From G963663365 sp963663365 (GTDB lineage: Bacteria; Hinthialibacterota; Hinthialibacteria; Hinthialibacterales; G963663365), in NCBI GenBank assembly GCA_963663365.2, contig CAXXIH010000004.1:434001-498000 (forward strand): a DNA stretch of 64,000 bases, read 5' to 3'. The translations under genes were made by a program, and so were the position numbers. This document shows, piece by piece, positions 1-8,757 of the stretch; position 1 is the stretch's first letter, and every line of letters starts with the position of its first letter. The notes under the pieces are model-generated. The model was not told the DNA's origin. It ran no database searches and worked only from the letters and a program-made list of their open reading frames with translations.

Positions 1-815
1 CGAGCATCCTCTGTAAGTGAAATGCGTAGCGTGTCGCCTATACCATCTTGCAGAAGCGCCCCGATCCCGGTCCAAGAATTAACAATCGCACTTCTTCCCA
101 AACCGGCCTCCGTCACACCCAAATGAAGAGGATAGGGAAGTTTTTCAGCGGCGATTTTGTAAGCCTCGATCATCAAACGGGCACTGTTGGCCTTCAACGA
201 GACAATAATATCCTCAAATCCTTCTCCGGTGAGCACCTCAACCGAACGAATGGCGGAAATTGCCAACGCTTCCGCTGAATGAGGCCCATACTCCGCAAGC
301 AGTTCTTTTTCTAAAGATCCGGCATTCACGCCTACGCGAATCGAAACTCCTCTGCGTTTGGCTTCTTGGGCGATTTCCCGTACCAGCGAACGATCCCCGA
401 TATTCCCGGGATTGATTCGAAGTTTATGACAGCCTTTTTCGAGCGCAGCTAAAGCGAGCCGGGCCTGGAAATGGATGTCGGCTACTACCGGAATCGGAGA
501 AGCCTGAACAATCTCTCCGAATGGTTCGACACAATCCTTTTTGGGAACAGACACCCGTGTGTAATCGCAATGAAAAGAGCCTATCTCCAAACAGGCCTCC
601 CACGCATTCAATTCCATAAGGATATTGCGTTCCCGCTCGTCCAATCGCTGGGGATCGACATCGGCGGTTTTCTGTATTTCTTGGATAACTGCATCGACCT
701 CGGTTGTTGGTACTTTGACCATTGTCTGCACAGAAACCGGCTGGTCCCCCCCCACAGGGATATCAGCAACCATAACCTTATGGCAATCGCGGCGCGGTTT
801 GGTAGGTAATTTCAC
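1..815 (-). CDS. ispG: 4-hydroxy-3-methylbut-2-enyl diphosphate synthase (IspG/GcpE), 3' end cut by window
   Basis: IspG catalyses the reductive ring opening of MEcPP to HMBPP, the penultimate step of the MEP isoprenoid pathway. The visible N-terminal part reads VQTMVKVPTTEV, then VVADIHF, LRINPGNIGD, RVGVNAGSLEKEL, LHLGVTEAG and GIGDTLRISL, all hallmarks of the IspG TIM barrel. The 4Fe-4S cysteines lie in the C-terminal domain beyond the window edge. The start is GTG at 815, with a GGAG-type ribosome site about 10 bases upstream; it overlaps the stop of the preceding ligase gene by 4 bases (GTGA), so the two are probably co-transcribed. Oddity: between the usual QI helix and the RVSV strand there are about 28 extra residues (encoded near 561-645) not present in the E. 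coli protein as I remember it. The 8-C run at 746-753 keeps the frame open. Confidence 0.95.
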   Translation of the reverse strand, partial: MKLPTKPRRDCHKVMVADIPVGGDQPVSVQTMVKVPTTEVDAVIQEIQKTADVDPQRLDERERNILMELNAWEACLEIGSFHCDYTRVSVPKKDCVEPFGEIVQASPIPVVADIHFQARLALAALEKGCHKLRINPGNIGDRSLVREIAQEAKRRGVSIRVGVNAGSLEKELLAEYGPHSAEALAISAIRSVEVLTGEGFEDIIVSLKANSARLMIEAYKIAAEKLPYPLHLGVTEAGLGRSAIVNSWTGIGALLQDGIGDTLRISLTEDA

Positions 816-2620
816 AGGCGTCGCTCCTTATCTTCCTTCTTAATTTTTTCGATAAGCCGGGCCTCGGCTTCGGCCTCCGCATTGCGGCCCGCCAGCTTTA
901 AGAGTTCTAAACGCCGGATGTGATAGTCGACTTTTGCCGGGAACCGTTCGATAGCCGTTTCAATACTTTCCATGGCTTCAGGCAAACGCCCGATCTTTGC
1001 ATATTCTTCCGCAAGATCGCCATATAAAAAGGCTTGGTCGGGATTCGTTTCGACGGCTTTTTCTAAATAATGCAGTCCCACCGCCCGGTCATTAAAACCT
1101 GCCCAGTTTCGGTTACGGAAACACAATTCTTTTCCGTAGGTATTCATGAGGCGGGCATCACCCGGCTGCCATTCGAGGGCACTTTGGTGGGCTGGAATTT
1201 CATCTTCCTGCAAATGCCGCTTGGCTAATGCAACATCCTGATAAAGCCTACTCATGTAAGGGCCCAGAACAAGAGACCACCAGCACGACACCAACAAAAA
1301 CACGGCTGCCGTCATAGCAATCCGGCGGGGACGATCCCAAACCGGCTCCCCCCAGGAATCTCCTTTCCCGGGAGCATTGAGCAAACCGAGAGAGATACCG
1401 AACAAAATAGCGAATTCACCCAATTCGCTCTCGAAATCCGCCAAATTGACAAGCACATAACCAAGCAACATGCCCGCCGCCGATAACGACGCCAATCCGC
1501 TACGTGTACGGCAGCGCCACCCCGCAATCAGCAACCAAATAAAAATCAGAAGCCCCACCGGCCCCATTTCAACAGCCGCATCCAAAAACAAATTATGGGC
1601 TTCATTGGCTTCCGCATCACCGGGGCGCATCACCGTGGTGACATTGGCTGCATAGCCATCCAAGCCGGTTCCCCACGGGAAAAGTTTTGCAATGACAAAC
1701 ACGGCACCCCGGTAATACATAAGCCGGGCCATGATTGTCTTGGATTCAAGAAGCCTGCCACCCAAAAGCCCGGCTCCAGCCAACATCGCGGCCGCGGCCA
1801 GCGGTATCAAAATCAACGCGCCTCCAATCCAAACCACGCGGCGCTGCTTGGCAGACAATAAGGACCAACGAGCCATGAATTCATAGAAGAAAATGGAAAA
1901 TGCAACGAATGCGGCGGCACCGACACCGGCCCGCGAATGCGTTTGCACAATACAAACCAGCAAGATCAACAGTCCGGCACTGGAGATGGCGCGGATAAGA
2001 ATTCCCTCCGCCCGCCGTATCAAATACCAGCACGGCCATAGTGAAATCACCAAATAAGCGGCTACATGATTGGGATTCCCAAATCTGGCCATGGCGCGAT
2101 TGGCAATCAAAGCCTTCTCGATCTCGGTCGCCATCTTCGGGTCCATTTGAGAATTCTCGCGAATTCCAGCCAAGACAGCCTCATCCGGTCCTAAAAATTG
2201 TTTCCACAACGCCCAGACAGCAAGAATCAGAGCCCCGGAAACAAGACCGCCATAGATCCAACAGCGTTCCTTTGGATTGGGGTCGGCCACAGAGAGAAAA
2301 CCACAAACCAAAATCGAAGAGAGAATCAGCAAGAAATCCGGCTTGGCGCCATAGGGATATCGGGCAAAAACTGATGCACAAACAGCGACAAGGCCCCAAA
2401 GCAAGACTATTCGAGTTAGCGGTTGCCGCCATATTGAAAGTAACTTTGAGTTTTGGGTCATGATTGCCGAAACGGCAAAAAGCATCATGACCAACGAATT
2501 CCCTAAAAAGGCGCTCTGCAAATAGCTCAATTGCGGCCAAAGCGGAAGGAAAATAAGACATGCGGACGCTACAACCAACAGCGTACGGCGGCTTAAGATA
2601 ACGTGATCGGAAAAGAGCAT
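812..2620 (-). CDS. O-antigen ligase/polymerase family membrane protein with C-terminal TPRs
   Basis: A 602-residue polytopic membrane protein. About ten hydrophobic segments span residues 10-420. The Wzy_C/WaaL signature region is present: THSRAG near 227-232, then a long periplasmic loop, then EAHNLFLDAAVEMGP near 340-354 with the conserved His-Asn of O-antigen ligases. From about residue 450 to the end the sequence becomes hydrophilic and helical with tetratricopeptide-like repeats (YLEKAVETNPDQAFLYGDLA and the repeat after it). Members of this family join or polymerise lipid-linked glycans at the periplasmic face; the exact glycan cannot be read from sequence. The gene runs directly into ispG with a 4-base overlap. 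Assignment to the superfamily is firm, ligase versus polymerase is not. Confidence 0.85.
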   Translation of the reverse strand: MLFSDHVILSRRTLLVVASACLIFLPLWPQLSYLQSAFLGNSLVMMLFAVSAIMTQNSKLLSIWRQPLTRIVLLWGLVAVCASVFARYPYGAKPDFLLILSSILVCGFLSVADPNPKERCWIYGGLVSGALILAVWALWKQFLGPDEAVLAGIRENSQMDPKMATEIEKALIANRAMARFGNPNHVAAYLVISLWPCWYLIRRAEGILIRAISSAGLLILLVCIVQTHSRAGVGAAAFVAFSIFFYEFMARWSLLSAKQRRVVWIGGALILIPLAAAAMLAGAGLLGGRLLESKTIMARLMYYRGAVFVIAKLFPWGTGLDGYAANVTTVMRPGDAEANEAHNLFLDAAVEMGPVGLLIFIWLLIAGWRCRTRSGLASLSAAGMLLGYVLVNLADFESELGEFAILFGISLGLLNAPGKGDSWGEPVWDRPRRIAMTAAVFLLVSCWWSLVLGPYMSRLYQDVALAKRHLQEDEIPAHQSALEWQPGDARLMNTYGKELCFRNRNWAGFNDRAVGLHYLEKAVETNPDQAFLYGDLAEEYAKIGRLPEAMESIETAIERFPAKVDYHIRRLELLKLAGRNAEAEAEARLIEKIKKEDKERRL

Positions 2621-2707
2621 CGTCGTGATAGCAGATGTTTTTGCAGGTCCGGCAAGGGTCTGCGCAGTCAGGCCTAATTTATCAGAACAACGAGCCGTGA
2701 ATCATCG

Positions 2708-3145
2708 CTATTCCGTAAGACTTTTAGCAACAGCATCAAGAATGCCGTTGAGAAAGGCGCCCGATTCGCCATCTCCATAATGCTTTGCAAGATTGACGAG
2801 TTCGGAAATAGTCACTTCAACAGGAATATCGGCGCAATAGACAATCTCGTAAACACCGAGTCTCAACAGATTCCGGTCAACCGGCGCAATACGCTCAAGT
2901 TTCCAGTGGCTGGCCGCTTTCTGAATCGCCTGATCAATATCGTTTAGCTGGGCTTGAACACCTTCCCATAGGCTTAGGCCGAATTGACGGGCCCGCTCCT
3001 CTAATTCGAGGTCATCATCAGGCTCCCACCAGGCCCTTACCGAGCCGGCATCATCACTGGGGTATAAACCATTTGTAATCTCATGGGCATAAAGCAGCCT
3101 GAGAGCAAACTCCCGTCCATGCGTGCGAATTGGGACATCAACCAT
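2708..3145 (-). CDS. nusB: Transcription antitermination factor NusB
   Basis: NusB binds boxA RNA with S10 (NusE) and promotes rRNA transcription antitermination. The 145-residue product starts MVDVPIRTHGREFALRLLYA, the typical NusB first helix, and ends with a helix carrying LAKHYGDGESGAFLNGILDA, the family C-terminal signature. A longer reading from 3226 would add 27 residues overlapping ribH in a different frame; family length (about 140 residues) favours ATG at 3145. It lies 20 bases downstream of ribH on the same strand. The ribH-nusB pairing is a very common bacterial arrangement and supports both calls. Confidence 0.95.
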   Translation of the reverse strand: MVDVPIRTHGREFALRLLYAHEITNGLYPSDDAGSVRAWWEPDDDLELEERARQFGLSLWEGVQAQLNDIDQAIQKAASHWKLERIAPVDRNLLRLGVYEIVYCADIPVEVTISELVNLAKHYGDGESGAFLNGILDAVAKSLTE

Positions 3146-3165
3146 GTGAATCAGGCCAATCCGGG

Positions 3166-3675
3166 CTACTTGCCAATCTGCGGGAGGAGATCGGCCATCT
3201 CCATAGCAGTCGATGCGGCATCCCAACCCTTATTTCCTGCCTTCGTACCGCAACGTTCAATAGCCTGTTCAATTGTGTCGGCTGTCACAACGCCATAGGC
3301 AATGGGCACTCCGGTCTCCAGTCCGGCCATGGCGATGCCTTTGGCCGATTCACCGGCGACATATTCAAAATGGGGAGTGTCACCACGGATCACTACACCG
3401 AGAGCAATAATCCCATCGTATTGTCCGCTCTGGGCAAGTTTGAGTGCCGTTTGAGGCAATTCAAATGCACCCGGCACCCTGACAATCGTTAAATCACCAG
3501 GATTAGCCCCATGACGACATAGGCAATCCAATGCCCCTTCCAGCAGTTTTTCGGAGAGAAAGGCATTGAACCGCGATACAATCAGCGCAAACGCTTTGCC
3601 TTGAGCTTTGATATGGCCTTCGAGGACACGCGGTTTGGTATTGGCTTGGGATTGGCGACCCGTTTGTCGAGCCAT
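3166..3675 (-). CDS. ribH: 6,7-dimethyl-8-ribityllumazine synthase
   Basis: RibH condenses 5-amino-6-ribitylaminouracil with 3,4-dihydroxy-2-butanone 4-phosphate to form lumazine, the penultimate riboflavin intermediate. The 169-residue protein has the conserved RVPGAFELP loop, IALGVVIRGDTPHFEYVA with the catalytic His region, and GVVTADTIEQAIERCG near the C-terminus. The first 20 residues are a polar extension. It sits immediately upstream of nusB; the rest of the pathway (ribD, ribE, ribBA) is found at 41.3-44.6 kb, so the lumazine synthase gene is detached from the main riboflavin cluster. I see no FMN riboswitch upstream of it. Confidence 0.96.
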   Translation of the reverse strand: MARQTGRQSQANTKPRVLEGHIKAQGKAFALIVSRFNAFLSEKLLEGALDCLCRHGANPGDLTIVRVPGAFELPQTALKLAQSGQYDGIIALGVVIRGDTPHFEYVAGESAKGIAMAGLETGVPIAYGVVTADTIEQAIERCGTKAGNKGWDAASTAMEMADLLPQIGK

Positions 3676-3935
3676 GGTGAAATCACCTCTTCATTGCTTC
3701 GATGGCTCCGGTGTCGGCAGCCTGTCGAACAGCCGGAGTGCAGTTAGTATAACGCCATGATTCGGATATCATCGACGGAGAGGCCCAGTGGCCATCAAGC
3801 CGAAGCCGCATGACGGTCCCATTCTTCATCCGGAGGATGCCTGCCGGACAAAAGGACTGCTCTGACAATATCATGCTCAGAGAGGTGATGCTTGTGCTTT
3901 CGACCACCGGATTTCTAGAAGGAGCGAAGTCTGTG

Positions 3936-5282
3936 ATGAATCCTAATAAAAACGCCGGCCTGGGTAGCGCGATGGCCCTGACCGTGCTTGTGCTTCTTTG
4001 CACTCTGCAACCGAAAGCCGAGCCGGACAAAATCCCATTCGTGGTTGTCGATGATTTGAAGGCGGCGGGAGATGAAACTTCGGTGGCGGAGGCCCAGGCT
4101 TATAGTCAATTCGCCCGGGATCAAATGACCTTCCAGGGTGAGTTCCTAACCTTGGAGCGGAGCGCAATCGAATCTCTCCTGAAAGCCAAGAATTTCCAAT
4201 TGCCCTGTTTTGACCTCGATTGCTATGTGGCAATGGGCCGGGTTTTGAAAGCCGATCAAATACTAACCGGCAACTTGGAACGCACCGGACAACGGATTGA
4301 GATGACATTGCGCCTTATCGACATTAAGAAAAGGACCATCTTGAATAGCGTTTTGCGTGAAAAGGATCCATGCACCGTCGAAGATTTATTGGGGAATTGG
4401 GGCCGGGAAGTGCTGGCGGATGCGCTGCAGATTCCTATTGAAAAGCTGGGCGAGCCAATACCGGAGCCGGAAGCCACTCCCACACCAACGCCGAATATTG
4501 TGGAAGTCCTAGAAGAACAATTTCCGGGATTGGTCTATATCAAACCCGGCCGATTTACGATTGGCACCAATGATGGAGAGTTTGTCGAAGCCCCGGCTCG
4601 AACAGTTTATACAACAGCATTTCTGATTGGACGTTACGAGATTACAAACGCCGAGTATGCAGAGTTCATCAATTCCACGAATCATCCTGCCCCCCCTCAC
4701 TGGAAAGAGGGGACATTCCCGCCGGAAGAGGCCAACCGGCCGGTCACGCGCGTTTCATGGGATGATGCCAAAGCCTATGCCGATTGGGCCGATTTGCGCC
4801 TTCCAACCGAAATGGAATGGGAGGCTGCGGCTCGGGGGCCGCGTGCCTTCCGCTACCCATGGGGAAACGAATTCGACACAAATCGGGCCAATACCTGGGA
4901 GAGCGGACGCGGAGAGACCGTCGATGTCGGTTCTTATCCTGATGGTGTTAGCCCCTTCGGTTTATACGATATGGCCGGAAATGCCGCCGAGTGGGTTAAT
5001 GACGACTTCAAACCTTATCCGGACGGGAAAAGCACGTTTCAGGAATATCAATTGGAGCTGAAGGTAATCCGTGGCGGTTCATGGATTTTTCCGGCGGATT
5101 ACGCTCGGACCACCTATCGCTACCGGCGTCATCCTTGGGAGAAAAAAGAGGGGGTCGGTTTCCGGGTGGCACGCGATGCCGTGCCGATTCCCACACCTAC
5201 ACCGATTCCGCGGCCCCGGCCTAAAGCTCAGCCATTTCCGTTGGGGAGCGGTCAAGAAACAGGAAATACAATCGGCCCTTAA
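3936..5282 (+). CDS. Secreted formylglycine-enzyme-like (SUMF1) domain protein with N-terminal CsgG/LpoB-like region
   Basis: The start at 3936 has AAGGAGCG about 8 bases upstream and gives 448 residues beginning with a hydrophobic signal segment (residues 10-24). Residues 30-165 (FVVVDDL..., LTGNLERTGQRIEMTLRLIDIKK) resemble the CsgG/LpoB/TolB-like fold seen in envelope proteins; this part is tentative. A Pro-Thr linker (TPTPTPN) precedes a clear FGE-sulfatase domain at about 196-430: FPGLVYIKPGRFTIG, YEITNAEYAEF, RPVTRVSWDDAKAYADW, RLPTEMEWEAAARG, YDMAGNAAEWV, IRGGSW, GFRVA. The two active-site cysteines expected after GGSW are replaced by other residues (GGSWIF, ARTTYRY), so it is probably a non-catalytic binding version. 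The C-terminal tail is Pro-Thr-Arg rich. It shares 4 bases with the convergent ybbR stop. Confidence 0.8.
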   Translation: MNPNKNAGLGSAMALTVLVLLCTLQPKAEPDKIPFVVVDDLKAAGDETSVAEAQAYSQFARDQMTFQGEFLTLERSAIESLLKAKNFQLPCFDLDCYVAMGRVLKADQILTGNLERTGQRIEMTLRLIDIKKRTILNSVLREKDPCTVEDLLGNWGREVLADALQIPIEKLGEPIPEPEATPTPTPNIVEVLEEQFPGLVYIKPGRFTIGTNDGEFVEAPARTVYTTAFLIGRYEITNAEYAEFINSTNHPAPPHWKEGTFPPEEANRPVTRVSWDDAKAYADWADLRLPTEMEWEAAARGPRAFRYPWGNEFDTNRANTWESGRGETVDVGSYPDGVSPFGLYDMAGNAAEWVNDDFKPYPDGKSTFQEYQLELKVIRGGSWIFPADYARTTYRYRRHPWEKKEGVGFRVARDAVPIPTPTPIPRPRPKAQPFPLGSGQETGNTIGP

Positions 5283-6064
5283 TGAGCGCGTTCTACTTTG
5301 ACTTCAACTTCGATCTGCCCGCCGGTTGCAGAGTTGATCAAAAACAGTCCTGATTGGGGATCAAAAGGCTCCACCTTAGCCTGCATCCAAAGGCTCGAAT
5401 CGATTCCATCGATATTGATCTGCGGGACAGTACTCACAAGATCAATCTTTTCCAACGCCTCTTTGGGGCCTCCAAGCAGAACCTTATCCGGCTTGGGACT
5501 GACTGTGGCTGTATGTCCCTGTGCCGGTTCACCGATGGTGGGCACAAAGACATTGACTTCTTTTCTCCACTGCAAAAGCGTATAGGACGTCACGCCTTCT
5601 TCCGGCGTTGGCAGGGGGGGTATCGGCTTATTAACCATTGCCGGCAAGACTTTTAGATCGACCTGTAGAGGAACCTGAGACCGTTCAACCATTTCTAGCT
5701 GATCGCGAAGTTCCGGGCGCAAGACCGTCACAAGCATCTGTTCAGTGAGCGGAACGGTTCGTGTGAATTCATTGAGGCCCAGTTCAAGATCAGTGACATC
5801 GATCTTAAAAGCAAAATCTTTTTCATTGGCATAGCGCAAAATATGCCGCGGCCCTCGAAGCCGGAACGAGCCGCTCACGGCGGGCTGATCGGCATGGCTG
5901 GACATATAAGGAGGAACACGATCGAAGTTAATTGGGATATACCGCTTGAGTTCGACATCAATCTGACGCTGAACCTGGACATAAATCAGGACCAAGGTCA
6001 GTACCAGCGAAAAGATTTTGAGGTCCAAATTTTCGAACAGAAGCCTTCGCCACACGTCAGTCAA
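5279..6064 (-). CDS. YbbR-like domain protein (CdaR type, putative regulator of CdaA)
   Basis: A 261-residue protein with one N-terminal membrane helix (LKIFSLVLTLVLIYVQVQR, residues 15-33) followed by extracytoplasmic beta-rich YbbR repeats (VELKRYIPINFDRVPP, FRLRGPRHILRYANEKDFAFKIDV, VLLGGPKEALEKIDLVST). In Firmicutes CdaR is the YbbR protein that binds and modulates the diadenylate cyclase CdaA. Here the gene overlaps the upstream cdaA by 8 bases on the same strand, the classical cdaA-cdaR layout. glmM, often next in Firmicutes, is not present. Only about two repeats are evident rather than four. The gene converges on, and shares stop-codon bases with, the FGE-like gene. Confidence 0.88.
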   Translation of the reverse strand: MTDVWRRLLFENLDLKIFSLVLTLVLIYVQVQRQIDVELKRYIPINFDRVPPYMSSHADQPAVSGSFRLRGPRHILRYANEKDFAFKIDVTDLELGLNEFTRTVPLTEQMLVTVLRPELRDQLEMVERSQVPLQVDLKVLPAMVNKPIPPLPTPEEGVTSYTLLQWRKEVNVFVPTIGEPAQGHTATVSPKPDKVLLGGPKEALEKIDLVSTVPQINIDGIDSSLWMQAKVEPFDPQSGLFLINSATGGQIEVEVKVERAH

Positions 6065-6812
6065 GCCCCAATAGATTCGTTAACACCCTTTCTAGGGTGG
6101 GATAATCCAGATCGCGGGTCATTTGGCCATTAACAACCACTGAAACCGCGCCGGTTTCTTCACTAATGACGAGCACCACCGCATCGGTTTCTTCGGAAAG
6201 ACCGATTGCGGCGCGATGCCGGGTCCCGTAACTCTCATCCGCATCCGAACGCTGTGTGAGCGGCAACAAACATGAGGCGGCAACCGCCCGCTCATCTTTT
6301 ACGATAACCGCGCCGTCATGCAGCGGCCCTTTGGTATTGAATATTGAAATTAAAAGCTCCGCGCTGATCTGAGCGTCAAGCGGAATGCCCGTATCGATAA
6401 ATCCCTGCAGGCTGTTTTGCCGCTCAAAAACAACCAATGCCCCAATGTGCCGTCCGGACATGGTTCGCGCAGCCCGAAGCAGTTCGGCCACGAGTTCGTT
6501 GCGGGCTGTTTTGCTCCGCACAAAAAGGCTCACCTGGGCCATTTGTGTCACTGTGCGGCGCAACTCGGGAGCATAAAGAACAACCAGCGCGATAGCCACA
6601 GAGGGCATAGCAGAGGACAGAATCCAGTAAATCGTATCCAGCCCTAATAAATAAGCCGCATACAACATCAAGGACATGAAGATCAAAACCTTCACGACCT
6701 GCATAGCCCGTGTTCCGCGCACGACTTTGAATGCGTGATAAAAGAACACCCAAAGCAGAATGACTTCGGTAAAGAACCGCAGAATTTCAGGCCACTGTCC
6801 CGATAAAAACAT
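6057..6812 (-). CDS. cdaA: Diadenylate cyclase CdaA (c-di-AMP synthase)
   Basis: CdaA makes cyclic di-AMP from two ATP at the cytoplasmic membrane. Three N-terminal transmembrane helices (about residues 10-26, 40-56, 60-80) are followed by a DisA_N (DAC) domain with both catalytic motifs: DGA at 166-168 within GPLHDGAVIV and RHR at 198-200 within YGTRHRAAIG. The length of 251 residues is slightly shorter than the 273 of B. subtilis CdaA. It overlaps the ybbR gene by 8 bases, implying translational coupling. The window also carries a diguanylate cyclase, so both cyclic dinucleotide systems are present in this genome. Confidence 0.96.
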   Translation of the reverse strand: MFLSGQWPEILRFFTEVILLWVFFYHAFKVVRGTRAMQVVKVLIFMSLMLYAAYLLGLDTIYWILSSAMPSVAIALVVLYAPELRRTVTQMAQVSLFVRSKTARNELVAELLRAARTMSGRHIGALVVFERQNSLQGFIDTGIPLDAQISAELLISIFNTKGPLHDGAVIVKDERAVAASCLLPLTQRSDADESYGTRHRAAIGLSEETDAVVLVISEETGAVSVVVNGQMTRDLDYPTLERVLTNLLGLD

Positions 6813-6883
6813 CGTGCTTGCCGTTTTTAACGTTTGCGGCGCATACGCGGAAAACCTTTGGGGGAAAAATCCGCGAACACCGG

Positions 6884-7237
6884 TTACGGAATGGGATCGC
6901 CTTGTTTGTATTCGGCGATGACCGTTGTCGAAATGCCGCCGCGGGCGGTGAAACGCCCTTCAACGCGCATTTCCTTTGGTTCGAGAGCATGCACCAAATC
7001 ATTCAGAATGCAATTGGTCGCATCCTCATAAAAAATGCCTTTGTTGCGAAAAGCCAGGAGATAGTACTTATATGCCTTTAATTCCACACAACGGGGTCCG
7101 GGAATATATGAAATAAAAATCTCGCCAAAGTCCGGCAGACCTGTCTTGGGACATACCGAAGTAAACTCGGGCGCGGATATCTCGATCCGGTAGTCCCGTC
7201 CGGGATGTGGATTATCAAATGTTTCAAGCTCAGCCAT
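6884..7237 (-). CDS. queF: NADPH-dependent 7-cyano-7-deazaguanine reductase QueF
   Basis: QueF reduces preQ0 to preQ1 in queuosine biosynthesis. This is the short single-domain (type I) form: EFTSVCPKTGLPDFG holds the catalytic Cys and Asp, CVELKAYKYYLLAFRNKGIF the substrate-binding Glu and loop, and EGRFTARGGIS the T-fold signature. I chose the start at 7237 (MAELETFDNPHPGRDY, 117 residues) because GAGGTGATCAGG lies just upstream and the N-terminus then lines up with the LESF...RDY start region of B. subtilis QueF. In-frame ATGs at 7282, 7279 and 7264 would add up to 15 residues. No other queuosine gene is nearby and no preQ1 riboswitch is visible. Confidence 0.93.
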   Translation of the reverse strand: MAELETFDNPHPGRDYRIEISAPEFTSVCPKTGLPDFGEIFISYIPGPRCVELKAYKYYLLAFRNKGIFYEDATNCILNDLVHALEPKEMRVEGRFTARGGISTTVIAEYKQGDPIP

Positions 7238-7544
7238 GGTCCTGATCACCTCAGCCGTCTGCATCGTATCGACGGCCATCACTGCAAGGATAGACCTTTC
7301 ATGGATGGCGCCTCAAAGGAAGTGGCCGCCTCTCTCCTGCGCTTCCCCCAGGCAATGACAGGCGGTTTCGATAAGAACCGCTATCCCTTTGCAGCGCTTC
7401 GGGCTAAAATGCTCTTCCTTCCGTGGATTCCGGAAGCCAGTTTTCGTTTAGCCGGGTCTTTCTATCTGGATATATTGCAGTGCCGGATGAAGATATACGG
7501 CGTTGAAATGCAGCTGAAAACCAAGCAACAAAGGAGAAGCGACA

Positions 7545-8723
7545 ATGTCCAATCGACCCTTGAATGTCGGCTTGATCGGCGGCGGTGGCGGCGCCTTTAT
7601 TGTTAATCCCCATCAAAAAGCGATCCATTTTGACGGCACACGCCGTGTCGTGGCCGGGGCATTGCATCCCGACCCAAAGCTTTCACTCGAATTCGCGAAG
7701 AAGTGGGATTACCCCATTGAAGGATTCGGTTCCTACGATGAAATGATCGAGGTTCAAGCCAGCCGGGAGCCCAAAGACCGGATCGACTATATGCTGATCG
7801 TTACCCCCAACCATGTGCATTACGATCCTGCGCTCAAATGCCTCAAGGCGGGAATCCCCGTTTTTTGTGAAAAGCCTTTAACGGTGACTTTGAAACAGTC
7901 GAACGACCTGGTCAAAGCTGCCAAAAAATACAATGTTCCGTTTGCAGTGGCTCATACATACATCGGCCATTGGAGCAGCCGTCTGGCGCGGCATATTGTC
8001 ACCAGCGGCCTGCTCGGTGATGTGCGCTGGGTGGATTCATACTACCTGCAGGGTTGGCTCGCCGGACGCACTGAAGATACAGGCTGCCAGCAAGCAACAT
8101 GGCGCGTGGATCCAAAACAGGCCGGCGCCAGCTGCTGTGGCGGCGATATCGGGACGCATGCGCTCATGCAACTACGGTACGTGACCGGACTTGAGGCAAC
8201 ACGGGTTTCCGCCCAGCTGGAAACATTTGTGGGTGGCCGTCAACTGGACGATCATTTCACCGTTTATTGCGAGCTTTCGAATGGCGGCAAAGCCTTGGTT
8301 CGTGCCTCGCAAATTGCCATCGGGCACAAAAACGATTTGGGCATTGAGATCAACGGCACAAAAGGCACCTTGATTTGGAGTCAGGAAAATGCCGATTGCC
8401 TTAAAATTAATCTCCCAGGCCAACCGGATAAGATCTATTGGCGGGGTGAAGTCCAACCAAACGACGGTTTCCTGAAAAAACTGCCGCAAGATTTAATGGC
8501 AGAACCGACCATTCCCTCCGGGCACGTAGAAGCATTTCATGACGCCTTTGCGCGTCTGCATCGTTGTTTCGAAGCGGATGTCCGCAAGTACAATGCAAAA
8601 AAGAAATTCACCGACGATGGTTCCAAATATCCGAACGTTGTCGATGGACGCGCCGGAATCGCCTTTATCGATGCAGCCGTAAAAAGCTCAAAGAAAAAGG
8701 GCGCATGGGTCAAGGTTCCCTAA
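7545..8723 (+). CDS. Gfo/Idh/MocA family NAD(P)-dependent oxidoreductase
   Basis: A 392-residue two-domain oxidoreductase. The N-terminal Rossmann motif is NVGLIGGGGGAFIVNPHQ; it is followed by YMLIVTPNHVHYDPALKCLK and the FCEKPLTVTLKQSNDLV block containing the family EKP motif. The C-terminal alpha/beta domain follows with SCCGGDIGTHALMQLRYVTG, where the GDIGTHA element supplies the probable catalytic His. Family members oxidise or reduce sugars, inositols or pseudo-sugars; the substrate cannot be read. AAGGAG sits 9 bases before the ATG. The gene stands alone and is closed by a strong terminator at 8758-8788. A paralogue of different subfamily is at 30.7 kb. Confidence 0.9.
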   Translation: MSNRPLNVGLIGGGGGAFIVNPHQKAIHFDGTRRVVAGALHPDPKLSLEFAKKWDYPIEGFGSYDEMIEVQASREPKDRIDYMLIVTPNHVHYDPALKCLKAGIPVFCEKPLTVTLKQSNDLVKAAKKYNVPFAVAHTYIGHWSSRLARHIVTSGLLGDVRWVDSYYLQGWLAGRTEDTGCQQATWRVDPKQAGASCCGGDIGTHALMQLRYVTGLEATRVSAQLETFVGGRQLDDHFTVYCELSNGGKALVRASQIAIGHKNDLGIEINGTKGTLIWSQENADCLKINLPGQPDKIYWRGEVQPNDGFLKKLPQDLMAEPTIPSGHVEAFHDAFARLHRCFEADVRKYNAKKKFTDDGSKYPNVVDGRAGIAFIDAAVKSSKKKGAWVKVP

Positions 8724-8757
8724 AAGCTCACGTTAATTCAAATCGGGAATCTACATT

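Noticed and set aside
746..753. Run of eight C in ispG that might mark a frameshift
   Set aside because: Translation through the run stays in the IspG frame on both sides (DIPVGGDQPVSVQTM), so there is no break.
471..809. 112-codon plus-strand open frame opposite ispG
   Set aside because: It is a shadow of the minus-strand ispG frame, without a ribosome site or protein-like composition.
6884..7544. Possible preQ1 riboswitch controlling queF
   Set aside because: The leader has a GCGGTT/AACCGC hairpin but nothing resembling the conserved preQ1 aptamer sequence.
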